Numbered from the stretch's first letter, positions 28,301 to 43,300 are shown. The stretch: 64,000 nucleotides of DNA from Kitasatospora sp. MAA19 (GCF_029894125.1 NZ_JARXYZ010000009.1:62001-126000); one strand, 5' to 3'. Notes: a model not told the origin generated them from the sequence alone. Numbers and translations are program-made.

Positions 28301-31300
28301 ACCGACTCCACCGACCGCGGCAACGCCACCGCCACCAACTGCTCCGCACCCACACCCCGGGCGATCAGGGAATGCGCGAACCGGTTCGCCCGGGCATTCA
28401 GCTCCCGATACGTCAACTCCACGCCGCCGCAGACCAGCGCGACCGCATCCGGCGTCGCCGCCACCTGCACCGCGAAGGCCTGCGGCACCGGGACGGCGTC
28501 CACCTCGCGGGCTGTCGCGTTGCCCCGCTCCAGCAGCCGGTGCCGCTCGTCCGCGTCGAGGAGGTCCATCCGTCCGATCGGCTGCTCCGGATCGGCGGTG
28601 ACCGTCTCCAGCAGGAGCGTCCAGCGCCGGGCGAGGGCGGCGACCGTCGACCGGTCGAACAGGTCGGTGGCGTACTCCACCACGCCGACGATCCCGGCCG
28701 GACTGCCGTCCGGACCGAACTGCTCGGCGAGGCTCACGCCGAGGTCGAACTTGGCGGTGCCGGTGGCCACCGCGAAGGTGGCCACGTCCAGGCCGGGCAG
28801 CGCGAACCGACCCATCGGCGCGTTCTGCACGGCCAGGATGGTCTGGAACAGCGGGTGGTGCGACAGCGACCGGGACGGGTTCAACACCTCCACCAGGTGC
28901 TCGAACGGCACGTCCTGGTGCGCGAACGCCTCCAGCGCCGTCTCCCGCACCCGCCCCAACAACTCGACGAACGACGGATCACCGCTCGTGTCCGTGCGCA
29001 GCACCAGCGTGTTGACGAAGAACCCGACCAGCTCGTCCAGCGCCTCGTCCGTACGCCCCGCGATCGGACTCCCGATCGGAACGTCCGTCCCCGCACCCAA
29101 CCGCGTGTACAGCGCGGCGAGCGCCGCCTGCAGCACCATGAACAGACTGGTGCCGGTACGCCGCGCCAACTCTGTCAGGGCTGCGTGCAGTTCGGGGCTC
29201 AGTTGCAGGCCGACCTGGTCCCCGCGCCAGCCCGCGACGGCCGGCCGCGGCCGGTCGGTGGGCAGCGGGAGCAGCTCCGGAAGGCCGGCCAACTGGCGCT
29301 TCCAGTAGTCGAGCTGTTCGGCGAACCGGCTTTCCGGGTCGGATGCGTCACCGAGCAGGTCGCGCTGCCACAGCGTGTAGTCGGTGTACTGCACCGGCAG
29401 GAGCGACCAACCCGGCGAGCGGCCCTCGCACCGGGCGGCGTACGCCTCGGCCAGGTCGCGGGCCAGCGGCCCGGTGGACCAGCCGTCACCGGCGATGTGG
29501 TGCATCACCAGCAGCAGCACGTGCTCGTCCGGCGCGACCGCGAACAGCTCGGCCCGCAGCGGGGGTTCCGCCGCCAGGTCGAAGGGCTGCCGGGCGAACT
29601 CGGTCAGCCGCTCCGTCAGCTCGGCCGCCGGCACCTCGGTCAGCCGCGCCCGGGGCCGGGCCGCGCCGGGGTGCAGGACGAGCTGGCACGGTACGCCGTC
29701 GACCTCCGGGAAGACCGTCCGCAGGCTCTCGTGCCGGGCCACCACGTCGGCCAGCGCCTCGTCCAGTGCCGCCCGGCCGAGCGTCCCGGTCAGTCGGAGC
29801 GCCAGCGGAATGTGGTAGGTCGCGGTGGCGCCGTCCATGCGGTGCAGGAACCAGAGCCGGCGCTGGGCGAAGGAGAGCGGCACAGCCTCGGGCCGCTCGT
29901 GCGCGGTCAACGCCGGGCGGGCGTGGCCCGCCTCGCTCAGCGCCATACTCAGGCCCGCCACGGTGGGCGCCTGGAAGAGCGCGCGCAGCCCCAGTTCCAC
30001 ACCGAGCACCGAGCGCACCCGCGCGGCCAGCCGGGTGGCGAGCAGGGAGTGCCCGCCGAGGTCGAAGAAGTCGTCGTCGACACCGACCTTCGCCAGCCCG
30101 AGCACCTCCGCGAACAGCCCGCACAGGATCTGCTCCTGCGGGGTGCGCGGCGCCCGGCCCGCCTCCGTGGTCACCGACTCGGGCGCGGGCAGCGCCGCCC
30201 GGTCCAGCTTCCCGTTCGGCGTCACCGGCAGCGCGTCCAGCACCACGAAGACGGCCGGCACCAGGTAGTCCGGCAGGCGCTCGCGCAGGTGCGCCGCCAG
30301 CTCGGCAGGGCGAACCGCCGCCTCGGGACGCACGGCCACGTAGCCGATGAGCCTCTCGTCCTGGGCGAGGACGGCGGCCCGGGCGACGGCGGGGTGCTCG
30401 GCCAGAGCCGCCTCGACCTCGCCGGGCTCGACCCGGAAGCCGCGCACCTTCACCTGTTGGTCGGCGCGGCCGACGTACTCCAGCTGGCCGTCGGTGCGCC
30501 AGCGCACCAGGTCGCCGGTGCGGTACATGCGCTCGCCGTCGTTGCCGAACGGGCAGGCGACGAAACGTCCCGCCGTCAGACCCGGCCGGTTCAGGTAGCC
30601 GCGCGCCAGACCCGGCCCCGCGACGTACAGCTCCCCCGGCACGCCCGGCGGCACCGGCCGCAGCCGCTCGTCCAGCACGTACGTCCGGAAGCCCGCGACC
30701 GATCGGCCGATCGGCGGCACACCGGCCGACGGCGACAGCGGCTCGCTCATGGTCGCGCACACCGTCGTCTCCGTCGGACCGTACGCGTTGACCATCCGCC
30801 GGCCGGGCGCCCAGCGCTCCACCAGCTCCGGCGGGCAGGCCTCACCCGCCACCACCAGGGTGGTGGCCGTGAGCTCGGCGCCGTCCAGCGCGGCCAGGGC
30901 CGAGGGCGGCAGCGTCACATGGGTGACGGTCAGGCGGCGGTCCGTCAGGGCCTCCAGCGGGGCCTCGGCCGGGGCCAGGACGAGGGCGGCACCGGTCAGC
31001 AGGGCGCTGCACAGGTCCCAGAAGGACGCGTCGAAGCTGGGCGAGGCGAACTGGAGCACCCGGCTGCCGGGCGACACGCCGAGCCGCTCGACCTGCGCCG
31101 CCACCAGGCCCGACACACCGGTGTGGCTCACCGCCACGCCCTTGGGGCGGCCGGTCGAGCCCGAGGTGTAGATCACGTACGCCGGGTGCCGGACATCGAG
31201 CACGATCTCCGGATCGCTCTCCGGCCATTCGGCGACTTCGGACACCAGCACCGGATCGTCGACCACCACCACCGGCCGCGCGTCCTCCAACATCAACGCG

Positions 31301-34300
31301 ATCCGCGCCTGCGGGTACTCCGGATCCACCGGAAGGTACGCCGCCCCGGCCTTCAACGCCCCCAGGACGGACACCACCGACTCCACCGACCGCGGCAACG
31401 CCACCGCCACCAACTGCTCCGCACCCACACCCCGGGCGATCAGGGAATGCGCGAACCGGTTCGCCCGGGCATTCAGCTCCCGATACGTCAACTCCAGACC
31501 GCCGCAGACCAGCGCGACCGCATCCGGCGTCGCCGCCACCTGCACCGCGAACAGCGCCGGCAGGCTCGCCGTGGCCTCCCCTTCCACCACGGCGGCGAGC
31601 AGCTCACCGCTCTCCTCGGCGGACAGCAGGTCGATCCCGCCGATCCGCTGGTCCGGAGCGACTGCGACCGCGGCCAGCAGCCTGGTCCAGCGGGCGACCA
31701 ACGTCTCGACCGTCGCGCGGTCGAACAGGTCGGTGCTGTACTCGACCGCGCCGCCGAGCCCGGCCGGCGCGCCGTCGGGCCCGTACTCCTCCGCGAGGCC
31801 GAAGGTCAGGTCGAGCCGCGAAGTCCCGGTGGGCACTGCCACCCCGGAGACCCGGAGGCCGGGGAGTTCGAAGTCGCCGCCCGGCGCGTTCTGCACGACC
31901 AGCCCGGTCTGGAACAGCGGGTGGTACGACAGCGACCGGGACGGGTTCAACACCTCCACCAGGTGCTCGAACGGCACGTCCTGGTGCGCGAACGCCTCCA
32001 GCGCCGTCTCCCGCACCCGCCCCAACAACTCGACGAACGACGGATCACCGCTCGTGTCCGTGCGCAGCACCAGCGTGTTGACGAAGAACCCGACCAGCTC
32101 GTCCAGCGCCTCGTCCGTACGCCCCGCGATCGGACTCCCGATCGGAACGTCCGTCCCCGCACCCAACCGCGTGTACAGCGCGGCGAGCGCCGCCTGCAGC
32201 ACCATGAACAGCGTCGCACCCGAGCGCCGCGCCAACTCCACCAGCGCCGCGTGCAGTTCGGCGTCGATCCGGATGTCCAGCAGGTCGCCGCCGTACGACA
32301 TGGCGGCCGGACGCGGCCGGTCGACGGGCAGCTGCAGCTGGTCGGGCAGCCCGGCCAGCGCCTCGGTCCAGTAGCCGACCTGGCGTGCGAACACGCTGTC
32401 GGCGTCGTGCTCGTCGCCGAGGATCTCGTGCTGCCACAGGGTGTAGTCGCTGTACGTCACCGGCAGCGCCGGCCATTCGGGTGTCCCGCCACCCTGCCGG
32501 GTGGCGTAGGCGGTGGCGAGGTCGTGAGCCAGCGGGCCCATGGACCAGCCGTCACCGGCGATGTGGTGCACCACCAGCAGCAGCACGTGCTCGTCCGGCG
32601 CGACCGCGAACAGCTCGGCCCGCAGCGGCACCTCCGAGGTCAGGTCGAAGCCGCGCACCGCAGCCTCGCGCAGCAGGGCCGGCACCTCCGACCCGCCCGC
32701 CGCGCGCACCGTCAGCGGGACGACGGCCTCGGCCGCCTCCAGCACCCGCTGGTGCGGGACTCCGTCGGTGTCCGGGAAGACCGTGCGCAGGGTCTCGTGC
32801 CGGGCCACCACGTCCCCGAGCGCGGCGCTCAGAGCGGCCCGGTCGAGGCGGCCGGACAGCCGCAGGGCCAGCGGCATGTGGTAGGTGGCGCTCGGTGCGC
32901 CGAACTGCTGGAGGAACCAGAGCCGGCGCTGGGCGAACGACAGCGGCATCGGCTCGCGGCGCGGCCGGGGAACCAGGGCCTGCCGCGCGGTGCCCGCGCC
33001 GTGCAGCCCGGCCGCGAGCCCGGCGGGCGTCGGCGTCCGGAACAGGCTGCGCAGCTCCAGCTCGACGCCGAGGGTCGCCCGGACCCGCGACATCAGCCGG
33101 GTGGCGAGCAGGGAGTGCCCGCCGAGGTCGAAGAAGTCGTCGTCGACACCGACCCGCGGCAGGCCCAGGACCTCGGCGAACAGCTCGCAGAGGATCTGCT
33201 CCTGCGGGGTGCGCGGCGCCCGCCCGGCTCCGGCCGGGCCGAGGTCGGGAGCGGGCAGCGCCGCGCGGTCCAGCTTCCCGTTCGGCGTCAGCGGCAGTAC
33301 GTCCAGGAGCACGAACGCCGACGGCACCAGGTAGTCCGGCACCCGCTCGCGCAGGTACGCCGCCAGTGTCTCCGTGGTGGCCGGCCCCTCGGCCGAGGGA
33401 ACCACGTACGCGACGATCCGGGTCTCGCCCGGCTTGTCCTCACGGGCGAGCACCGCGACCTGGGCCACGCCCGGGTGCGCGGCCAGCTCCGCCTCGATCT
33501 CGCCGAGCTCGACCCGGAAACCACGCACCTTCACCTGGTGGTCCACCCGGCCCGCGAACTCCAGCTCGCCGTCGGCGCGCCAGCGGACCAGGTCCCCGGT
33601 GCGGTACATCAGCGTGCCCGCCGGACCGTACGGGTCGGCCACGAACCTGCTCGCTGTCAGCGCCGGTCGGTTCAGGTAGCCGCGGGCCAGCCCCGCCCCG
33701 GCCAGGTACAGCTCGCCCGTCACCCCGGGGGCGACCGGCCGCAGCGCCTGATCCAGCACGTACGCCCCGCAGTTGGCGATCGGCCGACCGATCGGCACCG
33801 GCAGCGGGCAGTCGGCGGGGTCGGCCGGCAGCGGGTAGGCGGTGATCACATGGGTCTCGGCAGGCCCGTAGTGGTTGTGCAGCGTCCGGCCCGGGCGACG
33901 GGTCTGGAAGCGGCGCACCGCGCCGCCGAGCCGCATCGCCTCGCCGGCCTGCGCGACCAGCCGCAGACTCGGCAGCTCCAGCCCGGCCTCCTCGGCGGCC
34001 TCGGCCAGCGCCTCGACCACCAGGTTGGGGGCGAACAGCTCGGCGACCCGGTGCCGGTCGAGCCAGTGCGCGAACAGCTCGGCGCTGCGGCGCTGCTCCT
34101 CGGTCGGCACGACCAGGGTCTTGCCGTACAGCAGCGCGGAGAGCAGCTCCTGCACCGAGACGTCGAAGCCGATCGCGGTGAACTGCGCGGTGCGCGTGCC
34201 GGGTTCGCCGCCGACGGCATTGTGGTGCCACGCCAGCAGGTTCAGCAGCCCGGCGGCGGGCATCACCACGGCCTTGGGCCGGCCGGTGGAACCGGAGGTG

Positions 34301-37300
34301 TAGATGACGTAGGCCGGGTGCCGCGCGTCCACGGAGACGGCCGGATCGTGCTCCGGCTGCTCCTCGGCCGGGGTGACGGCCGCGAGGTCGTCGAGGACGA
34401 CGGCCGGCCGCGCGTCCTCCAGCATGTACGCGATGCGGGCGGCCGGGTAGTCCGGGTCGATCGGCAGGTACGCCGCGCCCGTCTTGAGCACCGCGAGGAC
34501 GGCGACCACCAGCTCGGCCGAGCGCGGCAGCCGCAGGGCGACGACCTGCTCCGGCCCCACCCCCCGGGCGATCAGCGCGTGCGCCAGGCGGTTGGCCCGG
34601 CGGTTCAGTTCGCGGTACGTCAGCACGGTGTCCTCGAACACCACTGCCGGGGCCTGCGGGGTCGCCCGGACCTGTGCCTCGAACAGGGCCGGCAGGCCGT
34701 CGGCGGGAACCGGGCGGGCGGTGTCGTTGCGCGCCACCAGCAGCTCGTGCCGCTCCTCGGCGGTGAGGACGTCGATCCGGCTCAGCGGCCGGTCCGGCTC
34801 GGCGACCACTGCCGCCAGCAGGCGCAGCCACCGGGCGACCAGCGCCTCCACCGTGGTGTGGTCGAACAGGTCGGTGCTGTACTCGACCCGCCCGACGATG
34901 CCCTCGGCCGGCCCGCCGGTGCCGCCGCGCTCCAGCAGGTGGAAGCCGAGGTCGAACATCGCCGTGGACGTCCGGACCAGGAGGATCTCGGCGTCCAGAC
35001 CGCTCAGCTCGAACTCGGTGCGGGGCACGTTCTGCAGCGCGAGCAGCACCTGGAACAGCGGCTGGCGGGCGAGCGACCGGGACGGGTTGAGGGCCTCGAC
35101 GACGTGCTCGAACGGCAGGTCCTGGTGCGCGTACGCGGCCAGCGCGCCCTCCCGGACCCGGGCCAGCAGCTCGGCGAACGACGGGTCGCCCGAGGTGTCG
35201 GTCCGCAGCACCAGGGTGTTGACGAAGAAGCCGACGAGGTCGTCCAGCGCCTGGTCCGTCCGGCCGGCGATCAGGCTGCCGACCGGGATGTCGTCGCCCG
35301 CGCCGAGCTTGTCCAGCACCGCCGCCAGCGCGGCCTGCAGCACCATGTAGACGCTGGCACCGCGCTCCCGGCCCAGGCGCACCAGTGCGCCGTGCAGTTC
35401 AGCGTCCAGGTCGATCGCCAGGTGCCCACCACGGTAGGAGGCGGTCGCCGGGCGGGGCCGGTCGGCGGGCAGCCGGATCTGCTCCGGCAGGCCGGCCAGC
35501 CGCTCCGTCCAGTAGGCCGACTCCCGGGCGAACAGGCTGGTGGGATCGTCGCGGTCCCCGAGCAGCCGCCCGTGCCACAGGGTGTAGTCGGCGTACTGCA
35601 CCGGCAGCGGTGCCCACCGCGGTTCCTCGTGCCGGCGGCGCGCCGCGTACGCGGTGGCCAGGTCGGCGGCCAGCGGGCCCAGCGACCAGCCGTCACCGGC
35701 GATGTGGTGCACCACCAGCAGCAGCACGTGCTCGTCGGCGGAGAGTTCGAACAGCTCGGCGCGCAACGGCGGTTCGGCCGCGAGGTCGAAGCCGCGCACG
35801 GCGGCGCGGGCCAGCAGCTCCGTCAGGCTCGTCTCGTCGGCCGGGGTGACCGGCAGTTCCGGCCGCACCGTCCCGGCGGCCAGTACCTGCTGGTACGGGA
35901 CGCCGTCCACCACGCGGAAGACCGTGCGCAGGGTCTCGTGGCGGTCGACGACGTCGCCGAGGGCCGCCTCCAGGGCCACCCGGTCCAGCGGGCCGGAGAG
36001 CCGCCACGCCAGCGGCATGTGGTAGCTCGACCCGGCGCTCTCCAGCTGGTGCAGGAACCACAGCCGCCGTTGGGCGGACGACAGCGGTACCAGGTCGGGC
36101 CGCGCCGCCCGCTCCAGGGCGGGCCTGGCCCGGCCTGCGCCGCCCAGCCCGGCGGCCAGCCCGGCCACCGTCGGGGTCCGGAACAGGGCGTGCAGGGTCA
36201 GCTCCACGCCCAGGGTCGCGCGGACCCGGGCCACCAGGCGGGTGGCGAGCAGGGAGTGCCCGCCCAGGTCGAAGAAGTCGTCGTCGAGGCCGACCTCCGG
36301 CAGGCCCAGCACTTCGGCGAACAGCCCGGCCAGCACCTGCTCCTGGGGGGTGCGCGGCGCCCGGCCGAACCGCTCCCCGATGAACTCGGGCTCGGGCAGG
36401 GCGCGCCGGTCGAGCTTGCCGTTGGCGTTCAGCGGCAGGGCATCGAGGGGGACGAACGCGGCGGGCACCATGTAGTCCGGCAACCGCTCGCGCAGGTGGG
36501 CGCGCAGTTCCTCCGAACGGAGCTCCGCACCGACGGCGGGCACCAGGTAGGCGACCAGGCGGGTGTCCGCCGCCCGGTCCTTCCGCGCGATCACCGCGAC
36601 CTGACCGACCTGCTGGTGCTCGGCCAGGGCCGTCTCGATCTCGCCGAGCTCGATCCGGAAGCCGCGCACCTTCACCTGGTCGTCGGCCCGGCCGAGGTAC
36701 TCCAGCTGGCCGTCGGCACGGCGCCGCACCAGGTCGCCGGTACGGTACATCCGCGCGCCCGCCGGACCGAACGGGCAGGCCGTGAACCGGCCGGCCGTCA
36801 GACCCGGCCGGTTCAGGTACCCGCGCGCAAGACCCGGCCCCGCGACGTACAGCTCCCCCACCACCCCCGGCGGCACCAGGCCGAGGTGCTCGTCCAGCAC
36901 GTACGCCCGGAAGCCGGCGACGGGACGGCCGATCGGCGGCACGCCCGAGCCCGGCGACAGCGGCTCGCTCATCGTCGCGATGACCGTCGTCTCGGTCGGA
37001 CCGTAGGCGTTGATCATCCGCCGGCCCGGCGCCCACCGCGTCACCAGCTCCGGCGGGCACGCCTCGCCCGCCACCGCCAGCACCGGCACGGCCACGTCGT
37101 CCGGCGAGAGCGCCGCCAGCACCGACGGCGGCACCGTCGCGTGGGTGAGCGCGAGGCTCGGGTCGGTCAGCGCGGCGACCGGCTCGGTCGCGGGTGCCGG
37201 CACCAGGGCGGCGCCGGTGAGCAGGGCGCCGCACAGGTCCCACAGGGAGACGTCGAAGCTCGGCGAGGAGAACTGGAGCACCCGGCTGTCGGCGTCGATG

Positions 37301-40300
37301 CCGAGCCGCTCGGCCTGCTCGGCGACCATGCCCGGCAGGCCCGCGTGGCTCACCACCACGCCCTTGGGGCGACCGGTCGAGCCCGAGGTGTAGATCACGT
37401 ACGCCGCGTTCCCGGGCGCGAGGCGGACTCCCGGGTCGGTGTCCGGCAGCCCGGCCGGCGCGGGGTCCGCGTCGAGCAGCAGCCGGTCGGGGCCGCCCGC
37501 CCCGGGCAGGAGCGGGTCCAAGTCGGTGGTGGTAACCAGCAGTGCCGGCCGGGCGTCGTCGAGCAGGTACGCGATCCGGGCGGCCGGGTAGCCCGGGTCG
37601 ATCGGCAGGTAGGCGGCCCCGGCCTTGTGCACCGCCAGGACGGCGACCACCAGCTCGACCGAGCGGTGGAGGGCCAGCGCCACCAGCTGCTCCGGCCCCA
37701 CCCCTCGTGCGATCAGGGCGTGTGCCAGCCGGTTGGCCCGGGCGTCGAGCTCGCCGTACGTCAGCGTGAAGCCCTCGCCCACCACGGCCACCGCCTCGGG
37801 CCGCTCCTCGACCCGGGCCCGGAACAGCGCGGGCAGGTTCCCCACCGGGACCGGGCGTGCCGCGTCGTCCGGAGCGGGCAGCAACTCGCGGCGCTCCTCG
37901 GCGGACAGCAGGTCGATGCGGCCGAGCCGCCGCTGCGGGTCGGCGACGGCCGCGGTCAGCAGTCGGACCAGCCGGGCCACCATCGTCTCGACGGTGGCCG
38001 GATCGTACAGGTCGCTCGCGAACTGGACGGACACGTCGATCCCGGCCGGGGAGCCGTCCTCGGTGTGCCGTTCGGCCAGCGCGAACCCCAGGTCGAACTT
38101 CGAGGTGGTGGTGGCCGGCTCCACCTCCTCGACCCGCAGCCCGGGCGGGGCGAACTCGGCCCGGACGTTGTTCTGCAGCACCAGCATGACCTGGAACAGC
38201 GGGTGGTGGGAGAGCGACCGGGACGGGTTGAGCGCCTCGACCAGGTACTCGAACGGCAGGTCCTGGTTGGCGTAGCCGGCCAGCGCGGTGTCCCGGACCC
38301 TGGCGAGCAGCTCGGCGAAGGTCGGGTCGCCCGAGGTGTCCGTCCGGAGCACGAGGGTGTTGACGAAGTAGCCGACCAGTTCGTCCAACGCCTGGTCGTT
38401 GCGGCCGGCGGTGAGGCTGCCGACCGGGATGTCGTCGCCCGCGCCGAGCCTGCTCAACAGCCCCGCGAGCCCGGCCTGGAGCACCATGAACAGACTGCTG
38501 CCGCCGGTACGGGCGAGCTCACGCAGCCCGCGGTGCAGCTCCGCGTCCAGCTCGGCCCGCACGTGGCCGCCCCGCTGCGAGGCGACCACCGGGCGGGGCC
38601 GGTCGATGGGCAGCTGGATCTGTTCCGGCAGGTCGGCCAACTGCCGTGTCCAGTAGGCCGCCTGGCGGGCGAACGGGCTGTCGCTGTCGGTGGCCTCGCC
38701 GAGCAGCTCCTGCTGCCACAGGGAGTAGTCGGCGTACTGGACGGCGAGCGGTTCCTGTCGCGGCTGTTCACCGCGGCAGCGGGCCGCGTAGGCCTCGGTG
38801 AGGTCGGCGGCCAGCGGGCCCAGCGACCAACCGTCACCCGCGATGTGGTGGAGCACCAGCAACAGCACGTGCTCGTCCGGCGCCAGCTCGAACAGCTCCG
38901 CGTGCAGCGGGAGTTCGGCCTCCAGGTCGAACCGGTGGGCCTGCGCCGCGGCCAGCGCGCCGGGCAGCTCGGCCTCCGTGGTCCGGCGCGCGGCCAGCCC
39001 CGGGCGGGCCGCCGCCACGTCCAGCACCCGCTGGTACGGCACGCCGTCCACCACCGGGAAGACCGTCCGCAGGGCCTCGTGCCGGGCCACCACGTCCGCC
39101 AGGGCCTCGCGCAGCGCCTCCGGGTCGAGCCGGCCGGACAGCCGCCAGGCCAGGGGGATGTTGTAGTTCCCGCTGTCGCCCTCCAGCTGGTGCAGGAACC
39201 ACAGCCGCCGCTGCGCGAACGACAGCGGGAGCTGCTCGGGCCGCCGGACCGGCGCCAGCGCCGCCTGCGCAGGACCGGCGGCCACCAGGGCGGCGGCCAG
39301 GGCGGCCGGGGTCGGCGCCTCGAACAGGGTGCGCAGCGGCATCTCCACGCCGAGCGTGGCACGGATCCGGGCGGCCAGCCGGGTGGCCAGCAGGGAGTGT
39401 CCGCCCAGGTCGAAGAAGCCGTCCTCGACACCCACCGGCGCCGCGCCGAGGACCTCGGCGAACAGCTCGCACAGAACGTGCTCCTGCGGGGTGCGCGGCG
39501 CGCGGCCGGTGCCCGCGGGGGCGAGGTCGGGAGCGGGCAGGGCCCGGCGGTCCAGCTTGCCGTTGGCGGTCAGCGGCAGCGCGTCCAGCACCACGAAGGC
39601 CGACGGCAGCATGTGCTCCGGCAGCCGCCCGGCCAGGTGCGCGCGCAGGTCGGCCGCGCGCGGTGCGGTGCCGGTGGCGGGCACCAGGTAGGCGACCAGC
39701 CGGGTGTCGTCCACCCGGTCCTGCCGGGCCAGCACGGCGGCCTGGGCGACGCCGGGGTGCGCGGCGAGCGCCGCCTCGATCTCGCCGAGCTCGATCCGGA
39801 AGCCGCGGATCTTGACCTGCTGGTCGGCCCGGCCGACGTAGCGCAGGCTGCCGTCCGCCGCGCGGCGCACCACGTCGCCGCTGCGGTACATCCGGGAGCC
39901 GGCCGGCCCGAGCGGGTCGGCCACGAACCGCCCGGCCGTCAGACCCGGCCGGTTCAGGTAGCCGCGCGCAAGACCCGGCCCCGCGACGTACAACTCGCCC
40001 GCGACGCCCGGCGGCACCGGCCGCAGGCCGTCGTCGAGCACATACGTCCGCAGGTCCGGGATCGCCGTGCCGATCTGGCCGGCCGGGGTACCGGACCGGT
40101 CGAGTGCCGCGTGGGTGACGTGCACCGTGGTCTCGGTGATGCCGTACATGTTGACCAGCCGCGGCGCGTCGTCCGGGTGCCGCTCGTACCAGCTCGCGAG
40201 GCGGGCGGCCTCCAGCGCCTCGCCACCGAACACCACCGTGCGCAGGGCGAGTTCACGGCCGGTCCCGGGCGCCTCGCCGTCCTCCTGGATCAGCTGGTGG

Positions 40301-43300
40301 AAGGCGGACGGCGTCTGGTTGAGCACGGTCACCCGTTCGCGGGCGAGCAGCTCCAGGAACCGGCCGGGCGAACGGCTGGTCTCGTGGTCCACGACCACCA
40401 GTCGGCCGCCGTGCAGCAGCGCGCCCCACAGCTCCCACACCGAGAAGTCGAAGGCGTAGGAGTGGAAGAGCGTCCAGACGTCCTCGGCGGAGAAGCCGAA
40501 CAGTTCCCGGGTGGTGTCGAACAGCCGCACCACGTTCCGGTGCGGGACCACGACGCCCTTGGGGTTGCCGGTGGAGCCGGAGGTGTGGATGACGTAGGCC
40601 GGGTGGCCGGGATCGACCGCGACCTCCGGGTCGGTGTCCGGCTGTCCGTCCAGGTCGGCGGTGTCCAGCGGCAGCCGGTCCACGCCGTCCGCTCCCGGCA
40701 GGTCGCCGGTCCGGCTGGTCGTCACGAGCAGTGCGGGCCGGGCGTCCTGGAGCAGGTAGGCGATCCGGGCCGCGGGGTACTCCGGGTCCACCGGCACGTA
40801 CGCGGCGCCGGCCTTGAGCACCGCGAGGATCGCGACCACCAGCTCGGCCGAGCGCGGCAGCGCCAGCGCGACGAGCCGCTCCGGCCCCACGCCCCGGTCG
40901 ATCAGGGCGTGCGCGAGCCGGTTGGCGCGGGTGTTCAACTCGGCGTACGTCAGCGACACTTCGCCGCTCACCACCGCGGTCGCGGCCGGGTTCGCCCGTA
41001 CCTGCCGCTCGAAGAGCGCGGTGATACCGGTCTCCGGCAGCTCGCCGGCCCGGCCTTCACCGGCCGGCAGCAGCGCGCGGAGCTCCTCCGCGGACAGGAC
41101 GTCCACCCGGCCGATCCGCCGGCCGGGGTCGGCGACCACGGCCCGCAGCAGCCGGAGCCACCGCTCGACGATCCCCGCGACAGTGGCCGCGTCGAAGAGG
41201 TCGGTGCTGTACTCCACCACGCCCGACAGCCCGTCCGCACCGGGCTGTTCGGTGACCATGAAGGTCAGGTCGCACTTGGCCGTCCCGGTGTGGACCAGGT
41301 CGGTCGCCACCCGCAGCCCCGGCAGCTCGAACGCGCCGAGCGGCGCGTTCTGCAGGGCCAGCATGGTCTGGAACAGCGGGTGGTGCGCCAGTGTCCGGGC
41401 CGGGTTCAGCGCCTCCACCAGGTGCTCGAACGGCACGTCCTGGTGCGCGTACGCGGCCAGCGCGTCGCCGCGCACCCGGCCGAGCAGTTCGGTGAACGAC
41501 GGGTCGCCCGACAGGTCGGTGCGCAGCACCAGGGTGTTGACGAAGAAGCCGACCAGGTCGTCCACGGCCTCGTCGGTGCGCCCGGCGATCGGCGTGCCGA
41601 TCGGGACGTCGGTGCCCGCACCGAGCTTGCCCAGCAGGGCGGCCAGTCCGGCCTGGAGCACCATGAAGAGGCTGGCCCCGCCGTCCCGGGCGAGCGCGCG
41701 CAGGCCCTGGTGCAGCTCGGCGTCGATCCGCACCGGCAGGTGGGCGCCCCGATAGGACATCGCGGCCGGCCTGGGCCGGTCGAAGGGCAGTTCCACCTGA
41801 TCGGGCAGACCCGCCAACTGTTCTTGCCAGTAAGCGAGCTGGCCGTTCAGCAGGCTGTCCCGGTCCGAGCCGTCGCCGAGCAGCTCCCGCTGCCAGAGGG
41901 CGTAGTCGGCGTACTGGACCGGCAGCGGCGACCACTCCGGCTTCGCCCCGTCGGATCGGGCCGCGTAGGCGGTCGTCAGATCCTGCGAGAGCGGCCCCAT
42001 CGACCAGCCGTCACCGGCGATGTGGTGCACCACGAGCAGCAGTACGTGCTCCTCCGGTCCCAGCTGGAACAGTTCCGTGTGCAGCGGCGGCTCCGCGGAG
42101 AGGTCGAAGCCGTACCGGGCCGCCTGCGCCAGCCGGTCCGGCAGGTCGCGCTCACCGGCCTCGGTCACCCGCAGCCGCGGCCGTGCCGCGTCGAGGTCCA
42201 GCACCCGCTGGCACGGCACGCCGTCGACCGTCGGGAAGGTGGTGCGCAGGCTCTCGTGCCGCTCGACCACGTCCGCCAGGGCGGCCTCCAGGGCCCGCTG
42301 GTCCAGGTTTCCGGACAGCCGCAGCGTCAGCGGGATGTTGTACGTGGCGCTCGGGCCCTCCATGCTGTGCAGGAACCACAGTCGCCGTTGCGCGAAGGAC
42401 AGCGGGACCGTCTCCGGCCGCTCGCGCCGCCCCAGGGCCGGCCGCGCCCGGCCCGCGACGTCCACCGCCGCCGCCAGTTCCGCCACCGTCGGCGCGTCGA
42501 ACAGGTCGCTCAGCCTCAGCTCCACGCCGAGCACCGACCGTGCCCGGGCGACGAGCCGGGTGGCCAGCAGCGAATGCCCGCCGAGGTCGAAGAAGCTGTC
42601 GTCCGGCCCGGCCTCGGCCACCCCGAGCACCTCGGCGAACAGCCCGGCGAGCAGGTGCTCGGTCGCGGTGCGCGGGGCGCGGCCCGGGGTGGCGGCGATC
42701 TGCTCGGGTGCCGGGAGGGCCCGACGGTCGAGCTTCCGGTTCGGTGTCAGCGGCAGCGCGTCCAGGGTCACGAACGCGGCCGGCACCATGTACTCCGGCA
42801 GCCGCTCGCGCAGGTGCTCGCGCAGCTCGGCCACGGTCACCCCGGCACCGGATGCCGGCACGACGTAGGCGACCAGCCGGGCGTCCTCTTCGGTACGCAC
42901 CACAACGGCGGCCTGCGCGACCTGCGGGTGCTCGACGAGCACGGCCTCGATCTCGCCGAGTTCGATCCGGAATCCCCGGATCTTGACCTGGTCGTCGGTA
43001 CGGCCGAGGAACTCCAGGTTCCCGTCCGTACCCCATCGCACCAGGTCACCGGTGCGGTACATGCGGGAGCCGGCCGGGCCGAACGGGTCGGCCACGAACC
43101 GCCCGGCGGTCAGAGCCGGCCGGTTCAGGTAGCCCCGTGCCAGGCCCGCGCCGGCGATGTACAGCTCGCCCGTGCCGCCCGTGGGCATCGGTCGCAACGC
43201 GCCGTCCAGCACGTACAGCCGGGCGCCCGGGACCGGCCGGCCGATCACCGGGCGCCGGCTCGACTCCAGCGGCGCGACGACCGAGTTCACGGTGCACTCG

